DNA from: Alphaproteobacteria bacterium
GTDB taxonomy: Bacteria > Pseudomonadota > Alphaproteobacteria > Caulobacterales > Caulobacteraceae
Direction of reading: 5' to 3'
Length of the DNA: 44,409 nucleotides
NCBI GenBank assembly: GCA_003241825.1
Contig: QBLX01000002.1
Location: 4,532-48,940, forward strand
Numbering within the stretch: position 1 is the stretch's first letter; every line of letters starts with the position of its first letter. The notes under the pieces are model-generated. The model saw only the letters and a list, made by a program, of their open reading frames with translations. It did not search any database and was not told where the DNA came from. Positions 9,267-19,300 of the stretch are shown here, in pieces. The position numbers and the translations under genes are program-made.

Positions 9267-10322
9267 GTGAGCCAGCTGGAACAGAAGAAAACCTATGGTC
9301 TGCGCAGGCAAGGGCAAGACAAGCTCGTGACGGAGTTTCCCTTCGGGGCGGATTTTCAGTCGATCCTGTCGCTGATCGGCGACGGCGTGCTGAGCACCGA
9401 TCACACCGGCCGCGTTATCCTGTTCAACCGCGCGGCTGAAGAAATCTTCGGGTACACCAGCGACGAAGTTCTGGGCGGCTCAATCGACGCGCTCATCCCG
9501 ACGCGCTTTCATGATCGGCATCGCCAAGACGTGAGACGCTTCTGTTCGTCCAATGCGCCAGTGCGCAGATCCATGGGCGAAGGGCGAGAAGTCCTGGGAC
9601 GACGTAAGGACGGCGAAGAACTGTCGATGGAAGCGACGCTGTCGCGTCAGGTGATTGGCGGGCAACACATCGTCACTGTCGTCGTACGCGACGTCAGCGC
9701 CCGAAAGACCGCGGAACGGCAGCGACAGCTTATAGCGAGCGAAGTCGCGCATCGACTGAGGAACACCATGGCGGTCGTCGATTCGATCGTGACCCTGACC
9801 GCCCATCGGGCGGTCTCCGTCGTTGATTTCAAGGAGGCGCTGCAAGGTCGGTTCGCCGCCATCTCAAGGACCAACGATGCGCTCGTCCGCAGCTCATGGA
9901 CCGATGTCAGTTTTCGACTTTTGCTCGAGTCGGAATTGGCGCCCTATCGGGACGATGACAGCAAGATTACCTTGACCGGACAGGACATCGGTCTGGACGG
10001 ACAGGGCGCTGTTGCCCTGGCTCTCGTCCTGCACGAGCTTGCCACTAATGCGGCGAAGTATGGCGCGCTTTCGACCTCAGCCGGGCGGCTGAGCGTGGAC
10101 TGGAAAGTCCCTCTAGACGCGCCGCCTCTGCTGGATGTGACATGGCTGGAACGTGACGGACCTGTCGTTGCCCCGCCGACGAGACGGGGGTTTGGAAGCG
10201 AGCTGATCGCTCGCAGCCTGGGTGTCCATGGCGGCACGGCGATCTCCTCCTATGCCGCCTCCGGTGTCGGCTGCAGCATTCGACTACCGCTCAACAGTGG
10301 CCCGCGCCCCCTGACGCAGTAG
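9267..10322 (+). CDS. PAS-domain HWE-family sensor histidine kinase
   Basis: PAS 'ILSLIGDGVLSTDHTGRVILFNRAAEEIFGYTSDEVLG'; 'EVAHRLRNTMAVVDSIV' H-box; 'ALVLHELATNAAKYGALS'. Confidence 0.88.
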   Translation: MSQLEQKKTYGLRRQGQDKLVTEFPFGADFQSILSLIGDGVLSTDHTGRVILFNRAAEEIFGYTSDEVLGGSIDALIPTRFHDRHRQDVRRFCSSNAPVRRSMGEGREVLGRRKDGEELSMEATLSRQVIGGQHIVTVVVRDVSARKTAERQRQLIASEVAHRLRNTMAVVDSIVTLTAHRAVSVVDFKEALQGRFAAISRTNDALVRSSWTDVSFRLLLESELAPYRDDDSKITLTGQDIGLDGQGAVALALVLHELATNAAKYGALSTSAGRLSVDWKVPLDAPPLLDVTWLERDGPVVAPPTRRGFGSELIARSLGVHGGTAISSYAASGVGCSIRLPLNSGPRPLTQ

Positions 10323-10732
10323 GTTGTCGGCCAGAATCCATTGGCGAAGGACGTAGTTACCTCCTCCCGGGGACAGCGACGAAGGGGCGCTTCAGGACAT
10401 CTGGCACAGGACAGCGGTGTCCGACGCCAGGACCATCGCTATTGACGGCGAAACCAGAGCCCGAACAAGGCTGATGCTGTCGCAGCCTTGCTGCTTTTCC
10501 ATCGGCGACGCCGGACGCCTGTCACGCGGCGACTCTAGGTTCGCCAGCGCCGCAGCCGCACCTGTTGTGAAGTGCCTCAGGGCAAGAGGGCTTTGGACTC
10601 GCCTCCGCCCGCCACCCCCGTGGAGCAAGTTGAGATACAACATTCAGTAGCGGGGTCGAAGGCTGATGATCGGGTCAGCCTCGGTTTTCGGTTCGCGACA
10701 ATTGCGGACCCTCCGGCATCGCAGCTTGAAAC

Positions 10733-10981
10733 TTACCTTCTCCGGACGAACCTGACGGTTTCTCTTTGCAAATCAACTTCCGGCGCGAAACGAACGGACG
10801 CCCAAGCCTGCTTCTGCGGCGCCTCATCCGCCATATTCCCACCTAAAGCCCACCAGAGCGGGTCGTTTGCCGCCCTCGGCAGAATACCGCCGACAATCCG
10901 CTCGACCGCGCGAAAGCTCAGCCGTACTTCGGGTTGGTGCTTGCGCCGCAAATAGCCGGCCAACGAACCATATTTGCCCAT
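10733..10981 (-). CDS. Small protein resembling DUF7662-type domains
   Basis: MGKYGSLAGYLRRKHQPEVRLSFRAVERIVGGILPRAANDPLWWALGG...; pattern recognition only. Confidence 0.45.
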   Translation of the reverse strand: MGKYGSLAGYLRRKHQPEVRLSFRAVERIVGGILPRAANDPLWWALGGNMADEAPQKQAWASVRFAPEVDLQRETVRFVRRR

Positions 10982-11158
10982 GCTGACCTCTCGACTGTCT
11001 GCTGGTCGACCGTCCAGCTGCCTTTCGGACATCAGATTGCCTGTCCCGTCGAACAGGAGACTCTAGTGATGAGATTCAAAGGCCTGGAACCCGCACAGCG
11101 CTTGTAAGAAGCTGTTTTATAAGACTCTAATACGGTTCCTTCCGTCACATTCTATCCA

Positions 11159-11449
11159 CTAGTTTGGCCAAATGCAGCGCATCCTGCTGCGGTGGTCCGG
11201 CGACACCACGCCGCTGGACTGCCCTTTCGCATGCGCCTGCTTGGCAAGTCGGATAGCGGCTTCCTCGGCATCGATTTTGTAGTCGTAGTTTCCGCGCACG
11301 GTCCCGTCGCACATCACTGTCCAGCGGTCATCATTTCGCGACACGACCAGTTCGACGGTTCTACCGATTGGCACCGTAACCTCCGAGCAGTACCGCCAGT
11401 GCGGTCGACGCACCGTTCGACTTGTACCGCAATGCTTCGCCCAAACCAT
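11159..11449 (-). CDS. Small protein, possibly DUF2188-like
   Basis: 'VELVVSRNDDRWTVMCDGTVRGNYDYKIDAEEAAIRLAKQAHAKGQ' resembles DUF2188; true start uncertain. Confidence 0.4.
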   Translation of the reverse strand: MVWAKHCGTSRTVRRPHWRYCSEVTVPIGRTVELVVSRNDDRWTVMCDGTVRGNYDYKIDAEEAAIRLAKQAHAKGQSSGVVSPDHRSRMRCIWPN

Positions 11450-11551
11450 CCTGAAGGCTGACGGCGACGTCGTTGCCCAGGTCCGAGGTTGGACGCCGTC
11501 ACCCGAAAAGCAGCGCGCCCACGGTTCTGGCGTCCCGGGCTGGCCATGCTC

Positions 11552-11679
11552 CTAGAGCGTTCGACGGGTGAGTTGCGGCGCCCTTGGAGCGCGGACCTCC
11601 AGGTCCGCTTTTCGGCGGCGACAAGAGCGGACCTGAGGTCCGCGCTCCTTTGATTCCTTTTGACCGCCGAACGCTCTAG
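11552..11679. repeat. MITE/REP-like nested palindromic element (~128 bp)
   Basis: CTAGAGCGTTCGACGGGT...ACCGCCGAACGCTCTAG ends; inner palindrome 11586-11648 GGAGCGCGGACCTCCAGGTCCGC...GCGGACCTGAGGTCCGCGCTCC. Confidence 0.65.
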
Positions 11680-11755
11680 CTCGCCGATCGGCATAACGAT
11701 CCGGTGTCGCGAACAGGGGTCATGGCCAAGTTGAAGTCTCGAATCGGTAACATCG

Positions 11756-12140
11756 TTGGACCTTCATCGGGCCAGCCACCGCTGGGCCATTGAGGACAGC
11801 TTCGAGACCGCCAAGAACGAACTAGGCCTCGATCACAATGAGACCCGCTCCTGGCACGGCTGGCATCGGCACGTCGCCCTGGTCATGCTGGCATTCGCCA
11901 TGACCGCCGCCATCCGCCACCACGCCAACATCCCACGCCCCCAAAAACGAAAGCGTGGAGGACGCGACAGCTGCTTCAAAAGAGTTGATCCGCTGGTCGA
12001 CCCAGGAAATCCGCCGCATCGCCAATCGCCTGGCTCAGCGCCAGATCCGGCCAGCCCAAGTCATCGCATGGTCCCTATGGCGAAGAGCACACCAGGCCGT
12101 CGCTCGACGGGCCCACCTCCATATAAAAGCGCAAATGTAA
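11756..12140 (+). pseudogene. IS701-like transposase C-terminal remnant, frameshifted
   Basis: 'HRWAIEDSFETAKNELGLDHNETRSWHGWHRHVALVMLAFAMTAAIRHHAN' continues in another frame as 'EDATAASKELIRWSTQEIRRIANRLAQRQIRPAQVIAWSLWRRAHQAVARRAHLHIKAQM'. Confidence 0.75.
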
Positions 12141-12569
12141 TGCTACGGCAGGAGTTACACTGTGGGACTGCGCTACAAGTTCTCGGCTCGACTATTTCGA
12201 TCGAACAAATATCCGGTGCCCGCGGACTCACAGCCGCGAGCCAGAATTTTTGCATCCCATCGGCAACAAGTGTCGTCACAGCCTTCGCAACGGCCACGAG
12301 ATTTGCCTCAGCTGGCACGCTCAGCACTGACTAGGTCAGGTTGCCACCAGCGAGGTTTGCAACCGCACCAATGCCGGCCTGTTCCCTCGCGCTGTCCCTT
12401 CGCTTGGCCGTTTCGGGTGCCTATGCAAAGGGAGAAAGTGAGGGCGTTGGCCGGCGCTCCGACGCGGAGCGGAAGCCGGGAGGCCGCCGTGAGAAAGATT
12501 TCAGCCCATTCCCATCCGATCCGACCTGCGCGATCGAACGCATGTCTAGACACGCCAGAGCCATCGAGC

Positions 12570-13184
12570 ATGGAGCGGATGTCCGACTACGATCTGCTGT
12601 GTCTGCTTCTCGGTCGAAACCTCGCGGCTCCCGTTGTGGGGCGGGTGGCCGCTGACCTGCTGGAACGCTTCGAAGATTTGGGCGGCATCGCCGCCGCTGA
12701 CGCCACCGAACTGGCGCGCGTGCACGGCGTCGGAGCGGCGGCAACCCTGGATCTCAAACTTCTACGCCAGCTGAGTGTTCGTCTGGCGCGCAGCACAGCT
12801 TGCTCGCGACCAGTTTTGACGTCCTGGCATGCCCTGCTGGCCTATGTTCGGGTCGCTCTGGCTGATCTGCCCCGTGAGCAGTTTCGCACCCTCTATCTCG
12901 ATCGCCGCAACATTCTGTTGCGCGACGAGTGGGTCGCCGACGGCTCGGTAGACCATGCTCCCGTCTATCCCCGCGAAGTGATCCGTCGCGCTCTCGAACT
13001 CTCGGCCTCCGCGCTGATCCTGATCCATAACCATCCCTCCGGCGACCCGGCCCCGTCGCAGGCCGACATCAAGGTGACCCGCCAGATCGTCGACGCGGCG
13101 AAGCTCTTCAATCTCCAGGTCCACGATCATCTGATCGTGGGCCGGGAAGGCACGGCGAGCTTCAAGTCACTGGGTCTGATCTGA
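12570..13184 (+). CDS. radC: RadC-family (JAB/MPN+) protein
   Basis: HhH-like 'LARVHGVGAAATLDLKLLRQL'; JAMM motif 'ILIHNHPSGDPAPSQADIKVT'; the longer ORF start in the track is not supported. Confidence 0.85.
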   Translation: MERMSDYDLLCLLLGRNLAAPVVGRVAADLLERFEDLGGIAAADATELARVHGVGAAATLDLKLLRQLSVRLARSTACSRPVLTSWHALLAYVRVALADLPREQFRTLYLDRRNILLRDEWVADGSVDHAPVYPREVIRRALELSASALILIHNHPSGDPAPSQADIKVTRQIVDAAKLFNLQVHDHLIVGREGTASFKSLGLI

Positions 13185-14089
13185 TGACCCTGCGCCCCAT
13201 CGTCACCGCCTTGGGCGGTGACCTCTATTGCGGCGGCACTCGCGCGAACGTCCCTGCCCCGGGTCACAGCGACGCGGACCGGTCGGTGTCCCTCCTGCTC
13301 TCAGAGGGACGTGTGGTGATCCACGGTTTCGCCGGGACAGACTGGCGTGTCATACGCGACGATCTGCTTCAACGCGGCTTCATCGATCGAAGCGGCCAGC
13401 TTACCTGCGGCAGGTTGGTCGGGGCCTCCTTCTCAAAGCCGGATCGTCGGCAGCGGGTGGAAACCGCCGCTCGTCTATGGGACGGGACTCTGCCGATTGG
13501 CGAGGGATCAACGGCTGACCGCTATCTTCGCCATCGCGCCGTGCGATGCGGCAGGTCCGTGCTGAACCTTCGGCATCACACGAACGCACCGATCTCGGTC
13601 TATCGTGTCGGCAGCCACGTGCGGCATGCCCTCACCGCCCGGATCAGCAACGCGAACGACCAGCTTACCGCAGTCGAGCTGACCTATCTGGACCCGGTCG
13701 GACGTCCAGCCTCGGGACTGAGCTTGGTCCGGAAGACGGTCGGCATCGTCCCGGCGGGCGCGGCCGTGAGGCTCTCTGCCGCCGGCGAGGAAATGCTCGT
13801 GGGTGAGGGTGTCGTCACCACCCTGTCCGCTATCGATTGTTTCAAGCTTCCGGGCTGGGCTCTTCTGGCGGCCAGTAATCTGGCCGCGTGGTCGCCGCCG
13901 CCAGAGGTGCGACGGGTGCTGATCGCCGCCGATCGCGGAGAGGTGGGTGAGAACGCGGCGATGCGGTTGCGCCGACGCCTCATCCGCCTGGGCGTGGCGG
14001 CAGAAGCCGTCTGGCCCAATCCGCCCTTTGGTGACTGGAACGACGTCGAGGCCGACGAGGCAAAGCGGAGGGAAAAGGAAGGGCGCTGA
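13184..14089 (+). CDS. Toprim-domain, primase-like protein with degenerate zinc-finger region
   Basis: 'LLSEGRVVIHGFAGTDWRVIRDDL' (DUF7146/CHC2-like), 'EEMLVGEGVVTTLSAI...VLIAADRGEVGENAAMRLRRR...FGDWNDVEAD' (Toprim); starts on the radC stop (TGATG). Confidence 0.75.
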   Translation: MTLRPIVTALGGDLYCGGTRANVPAPGHSDADRSVSLLLSEGRVVIHGFAGTDWRVIRDDLLQRGFIDRSGQLTCGRLVGASFSKPDRRQRVETAARLWDGTLPIGEGSTADRYLRHRAVRCGRSVLNLRHHTNAPISVYRVGSHVRHALTARISNANDQLTAVELTYLDPVGRPASGLSLVRKTVGIVPAGAAVRLSAAGEEMLVGEGVVTTLSAIDCFKLPGWALLAASNLAAWSPPPEVRRVLIAADRGEVGENAAMRLRRRLIRLGVAAEAVWPNPPFGDWNDVEADEAKRREKEGR

Positions 14090-14137
14090 GGGACGCCGGA
14101 GCGGCGGGATGGCCCGACGCCCGGCCGGAGAGCCTTC

Positions 14138-16189
14138 ATGACCAATCCAACCCAAATCCCTGCCCCCGCCCAGGTGACCGCCGTCGTGGTTGATCGCGAC
14201 GAGCGTACCGCCCGCCTTGGCGACGTGAACGTCGCCCGCGAGAACCTTCGCTACGACGAGCCGGCCGATGACGACATCTCCACTTTAGCCTCCACCATCA
14301 AGGCTGCGGGCCTGCTCCAGCGGCTGACTGTTCGCCCAGGTCGCGGCAAGAAGGAAGCCGCCTGGATGGCGCTCGACGGCCGCCGTCGCCTGCTCGCCCT
14401 TGGCCTCCTGCTGGAGGCCGGCGTCATCGACGACAATTATCCTGTCATCATCGTCGTTGAGATCGATCCAGCGCGTCAGGCCGCAGCTGTGTTGCTCACC
14501 AACACCGCCGTTCCGGTTCACATCGCCGATGTCATCGCCGCCATCGGCCGGATGCTGAAGTCCAAACTGACCATCGACGTCATCGCCAAGGCGTTGGGGT
14601 ATGCGGAGGTCGAGATCCGGCGGCTCGCCGCGCTCTCTGCCCTGCCCTCCGTCAGCCTGGAGGCCCTGAAGGCCGGACGCCTGACGCTGAAGCAGGCCAA
14701 GCTTCTCGCTCGTCTGCCCGACAAGACCGAACAGGCAGACCTCGCCGAGGCGGCCATGGCCGGCCACGGTTTCCAGGACTGGCGCATTCTCGAGCGGCTG
14801 GACGAGAGCCGCGTGACGATACGGGATCGCCGCTGCGCCCTCGTCGATCCCGTCGCCTACGGTGGTGCCGGTGGCCGCACGGTCACCGACCTGTTCGGCG
14901 AACTGGCTCCGGTCCTGCTTGATCCGGACATCCTGACCGACCTTTGGACGGAGCGTGTTCGCGGCATCGCCGCCGTGTTCGAAGCCGAAGGGGTGACGGT
15001 CCATGTCACCGCCGGTCCGGAACCCGAGCTACCCAAAGATCTCGAGGCGCTCGGCTATGTCTATGGTGGTCAACTGCCGGCCGAGGACATGGAGCGCTAC
15101 CGCGCCCAACGCGAGGCGTTCAATGAGCGCGCCGAGGCGGTTCGCACAGCTTTGGCCGATACCGATAGCGCCAATCTCGCCGATCTCGCGATCGTCGACA
15201 TGATCCGCGCCAGGATCACCGCAGACCAGACCGGCTGTGGTGGCCGAGCGGTCACCACGCTGATGCTTTGGCCGGCATCGGGCACCGGTGTCGATATTCG
15301 ATGCTACACGCCCGAAGAACCCCAGGCAGATGAAGAGGTCGCGTTGGAGGATGCGCCCGGTCGCTCACCGCCTCCGCCAGCCTATCGGCCGCCCGAAACC
15401 GAGGCCCCCGAGCCCGAGACCGAGGGCGTCAACCACGCGCTTCACGCTGTCCGGACCGATGTGGCGACGCGCGGGCTGATCCGGGCCCTGGCCGACGACC
15501 CCCGCGTCGCGCTGACCTCCCTGATTGCGCGGTTGTTCACCGTCCTGGTCCTGCGAACCCTCGTGGCGCGCTCGGATTCGGCCCTAACTATCCTCGCCAG
15601 CGGTTTTAACCCGACGGGGGGGCGAGTGATCGCCTCCTTGGACGGTGAAGTGTATGAACGGATCGACGAGCGGCGAGCCGCCTGGCAGGCTTCGGGGGAG
15701 ACCGTGATTGCCTGGGTCCATGCGCTAGCCCACGGCGACAAGATGGGTCTGCTGGCCGAACTGACGGCCATCAGCCTCGACCTACGCGAAGAGCGGACGA
15801 GCCTGATCCGTCGCCGGGCCCGGGCCGAAGCGGCGGAGCTGGCTGAGCTCTGCCATGCGGACATCACCCTGCATTGGACGCCCGACGCGGGGTTCCTGCA
15901 GCCGCACTCCAAGGCCCTGTTGTTGGGTATGCTGGAAACCATGGGTGCCGAGGACGAAAGGGCCAAGTCACTCAAGAAAAACGAACTGGTCGATTGGGTG
16001 GCCGAGCAGGCTGCGGCGCGGAGCTGGTCACCGCCCGGCCTGTCATGGTCGAACCCTGCCGATGCGGACATTGATGTCGAGTCCGGTGATGGTGACAGTG
16101 ACGCCGAAGAGGAGCGGGCTGACGACCGCGCTGGCATCTTTGTGGTGACCACTTCCGGGGAAGCCGCGCTCGAGTCCGCCGTCGCCTAA
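14138..16189 (+). CDS. ParB/Srx-like nuclease domain protein (ParB family, mobile-element type)
   Basis: '[52 protein letters not shown]', then HTH-like KorB/ParB region and a long C-terminus. Confidence 0.8.
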   Translation: MTNPTQIPAPAQVTAVVVDRDERTARLGDVNVARENLRYDEPADDDISTLASTIKAAGLLQRLTVRPGRGKKEAAWMALDGRRRLLALGLLLEAGVIDDNYPVIIVVEIDPARQAAAVLLTNTAVPVHIADVIAAIGRMLKSKLTIDVIAKALGYAEVEIRRLAALSALPSVSLEALKAGRLTLKQAKLLARLPDKTEQADLAEAAMAGHGFQDWRILERLDESRVTIRDRRCALVDPVAYGGAGGRTVTDLFGELAPVLLDPDILTDLWTERVRGIAAVFEAEGVTVHVTAGPEPELPKDLEALGYVYGGQLPAEDMERYRAQREAFNERAEAVRTALADTDSANLADLAIVDMIRARITADQTGCGGRAVTTLMLWPASGTGVDIRCYTPEEPQADEEVALEDAPGRSPPPPAYRPPETEAPEPETEGVNHALHAVRTDVATRGLIRALADDPRVALTSLIARLFTVLVLRTLVARSDSALTILASGFNPTGGRVIASLDGEVYERIDERRAAWQASGETVIAWVHALAHGDKMGLLAELTAISLDLREERTSLIRRRARAEAAELAELCHADITLHWTPDAGFLQPHSKALLLGMLETMGAEDERAKSLKKNELVDWVAEQAAARSWSPPGLSWSNPADADIDVESGDGDSDAEEERADDRAGIFVVTTSGEAALESAVA

Positions 16190-16207
16190 CCAGCTTTGCC
16201 AGAAGAC

Positions 16208-16239
16208 AACGCCGCTCCGGTTCCGACCGGGGCGGCGTT
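16208..16239. terminator. GC-rich hairpin downstream of the ParB-like gene
   Basis: aacgccgctccggttccgaccggggcggcgtt near-perfect stem-loop; no strong T-run. Confidence 0.5.
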
Positions 16240-16332
16240 CTCATTGCACCCCGGCGTCCGAAAGGTTGGGAAAGGGCGGGGTTGGAGGATTGAGAGGGAG
16301 GTGCCCTCCACTCCAGGCGACCGGAGCCCGCC

Positions 16333-19300
16333 ATGCCCTCGACCTCAAGCCTGTCGCTGTTCGCCGATCCCACAGCGTCCGACGCCGCCGCCAATATCAT
16401 GGCCGCCGCCCGAGCGTTCGCCGTCCATCTGGCCCGATCCCGGCCTCTGGATCGACGCCTGGTCGCCGGCGTAATGACCAACGCCTTCGGAGCGTCAGAC
16501 GCGGAAGGTGCCTGGTGCTGGCGTGACGCCTACGACGCGATCGAGGCGTCGACGGTACTTCAGATCCGTCGGCTCGCGCCACAGGTGGCCCGTCTAGAGG
16601 ACGCGCCCTTGGAAATCGCCACCCTCCTGGCTTCGGTCTCTGCGCTTGGACTGACCCATACGCGCCGGAGCGAAGAGCAGGTCGCGCTGGATCAGTTCTC
16701 GACGCCGCCGCAGCTGGCAGCCCTGGTCGTGCTCGCCGCGCAGGTCCGGCCCGGCGACCGGGTGCTTGAACCCTCGGCAGGTACCGGTCTGCTGGCTGCG
16801 GTCGCCGAGGCATGCGGCGGCGTTCTGGCGCTGAACGAGATCGCGCCGGGACGCGCGAACTTGCTGGACCGTCTGTTTTCATCGGCGACGCGAACGCGCC
16901 ACGATGGGCGACACATCCACGATCTGGCTGCGGGCGCGGGCGGGTTCGACGTGGTGGTCACCAACCCACCCTTCGCCGACCTCGCCGATCATATCGTCGC
17001 GGGCCTCAAGTCTCTTTCCGACGACGGCCGGATGGCGGCGATCGTTCCCCTGTCGGCGCTCAGCGATGATGTTTTGGCGCGCCGCTTTCGCGCGCACGGC
17101 ACCGTCATCGGCCGGATCGCCCTACCCCCCGGCGCATTCGCCAAACATGGAACGTCAATCGAGACCGGGTTGGTGGTCGTTGATCGGACCAAGGCGGTCG
17201 AAGGCGAGGCGCCGGTCATCGACGCTGCCGATTTGGTGGAAGCGATCGCGGCCATCATCCGGCTCCCAGAACGCAAGGACGCCAAACCTCGTGTCCTCAC
17301 CATCCTTGCGGCCCAGGCCTTCCTGAGCCCGCGCGAGCGGAGTTTGGCCCTCCCTACCGGGCGGCTGGCGCTCCTGGCCGGGGCCGAGCCCTTGGCTTAT
17401 GAAGTCCGCGCTTGGAGTGGCGAAGGCCGCGACGTTGGCCTCTATCAAGCCCACGGCCTCGCGCGGATCGTCCTGTCCGATCCTCGGCCACACCCGTCGC
17501 CGTTGGTGGAGTCCGGGCCGATGGCCTCGGTCCCGCCGCCGGCTCCGACCTATCGCCCGATATTGCCGCCCGCAATGCGCGAGGATGCACGAATTTCGGA
17601 TGCTCAAACCGAGACCGTCATCTACGCCGGAGAGGCGCATGGTTCGCATCTTCCGGGTCGCTGGCGGCTTGGCGAAGCGCCGCAGGATGTGGTTCTCTCG
17701 CGCGACGACGACGAGGCTGCCGTCCAGCTTCGGCGCGGCTTCTTCCTCGGCGACGGAACTGGCTGTGGCAAGGGCCGCCAGATCGCCGCCGTCGTCGCCG
17801 ACAACATGGCCCAGGGCCGGGTCCGAGCCGTGTGGCTGTCGCGCAATGACGCCCTCCTGGAAGACGCGCGGCGCGACTGGGCTGCCATCGGCGGCGGCGC
17901 CCATGACCTCGTCCCTTTGTCGAGCTGGAAACAGGGCGAGGCGATCCGGCTGGATCGCGGCGTCCTGTTCACCACCTATGCGACCCTGCGCCAGCCCGCG
18001 CGGGGCGCTCGCCCGTCTCGGCTCGACCAGATCATCACTTGGCTCGGTGAAGACTTCGACGGCGTCATCGCCTTCGACGAGGCCCACGCCATGGCCAATG
18101 CTGCCGGTGGCGGCAAGGGCGCGCGGGGAACGAAGAAGGCTTCGCTCCAGGGGATGGCGGGGCTGGCGCTGCAGAACCGCCTACCGGATACGCGCGTCCT
18201 CTATGTCTCCGCCACGGGAGCGACCACAGCCGAGAACCTCGCCTATGCCGCCAGGCTCGGGCTGTGGGGCGGACCGGAAGCGCCGTTCGTGGCTCGCGCG
18301 GACTTCCTGGAGGCCATGGACCGAGGTGGGGTCGCGGCCATGGAGCTGGTGGCGCGTGAACTGAAGGCGCTCGGCCTGTATGTGGCGCGCAGCCTTTCGT
18401 TCGAGGGCGTCGAGTATGAGCCGCTCGTCCATCCCCTGACTGCGGACGACATCGCGATCTGGGACGCCTGGGCCGACGCCTTCCAGCTGATCCACGCCAA
18501 TCTGGCCGAGGCGCTGAAGGCCACGGGCCTGTCGGATGACGACGGCAAGCCGAAGAGCCCTCAGGCGGCCTCGGCGGTGCACTCCGCGTTCGAGGGCGCA
18601 AAGCTGCGCTTCTTCGGTCATCTGCTGGCAGGACTAAAGGCCCCGAGCCTTGTCGCCTCGATCCAGGAAGACCTCGCTTCGGACCGGTCCGCCGTGGTCC
18701 AGATCGTCTCGACCAATGAGGCGGTGATGGAGCGGCGGCTGGCGTCCATCCCGCCTGAGGAGTGGAACAATCTCTCGATCGACCTGACGCCGCGAGAATA
18801 CGTCCTCGACTACCTGCGCGAGGCCTTCCCAGTTCATCTGATGGAGGCGGTCGAGGGTGAAGACGGCGCCGTGACCCTGGTTCCAGTCATGGTCGACGGC
18901 CGGCCGGCGATCAGCCGGGAGGCTTTGGAGCGGCGCGAGTTCCTGATCACCCGCATGGCCTGCCTGCCCGCCGTTCCGGGCGTGCTCGACGCCGTCCTAG
19001 CCGCTTTCGGCACAGACGCCGTCGCCGAGATCACCGGCCGGTCCCGACGTGTGGTGGAGCGTGACGGTCGCCGTGTGGTCGAACGACGGGGTGCCTCGGC
19101 GGCCCGAGCTGAGACCGACGCCTTTATGTCCGGTCGCAAGCGCGTGCTGATCTTCTCGGACGCGGGCGGGACGGGCCGAAGTTACCACGCCGACCTCTCG
19201 GCCGGAAACCAGCAGCGCCGCGTCCACTATCTGGTCGAGCCCGGCTGGCGGGCGGACGCCGCCATTCAGGGTCTGGGCCGCAGCCATCGGACGCACCAAG

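Noticed and set aside
12162-12569. Extended N-terminus of the RadC ORF
   Set aside because: Low-complexity translation with no RadC similarity; a sensible start exists at 12570
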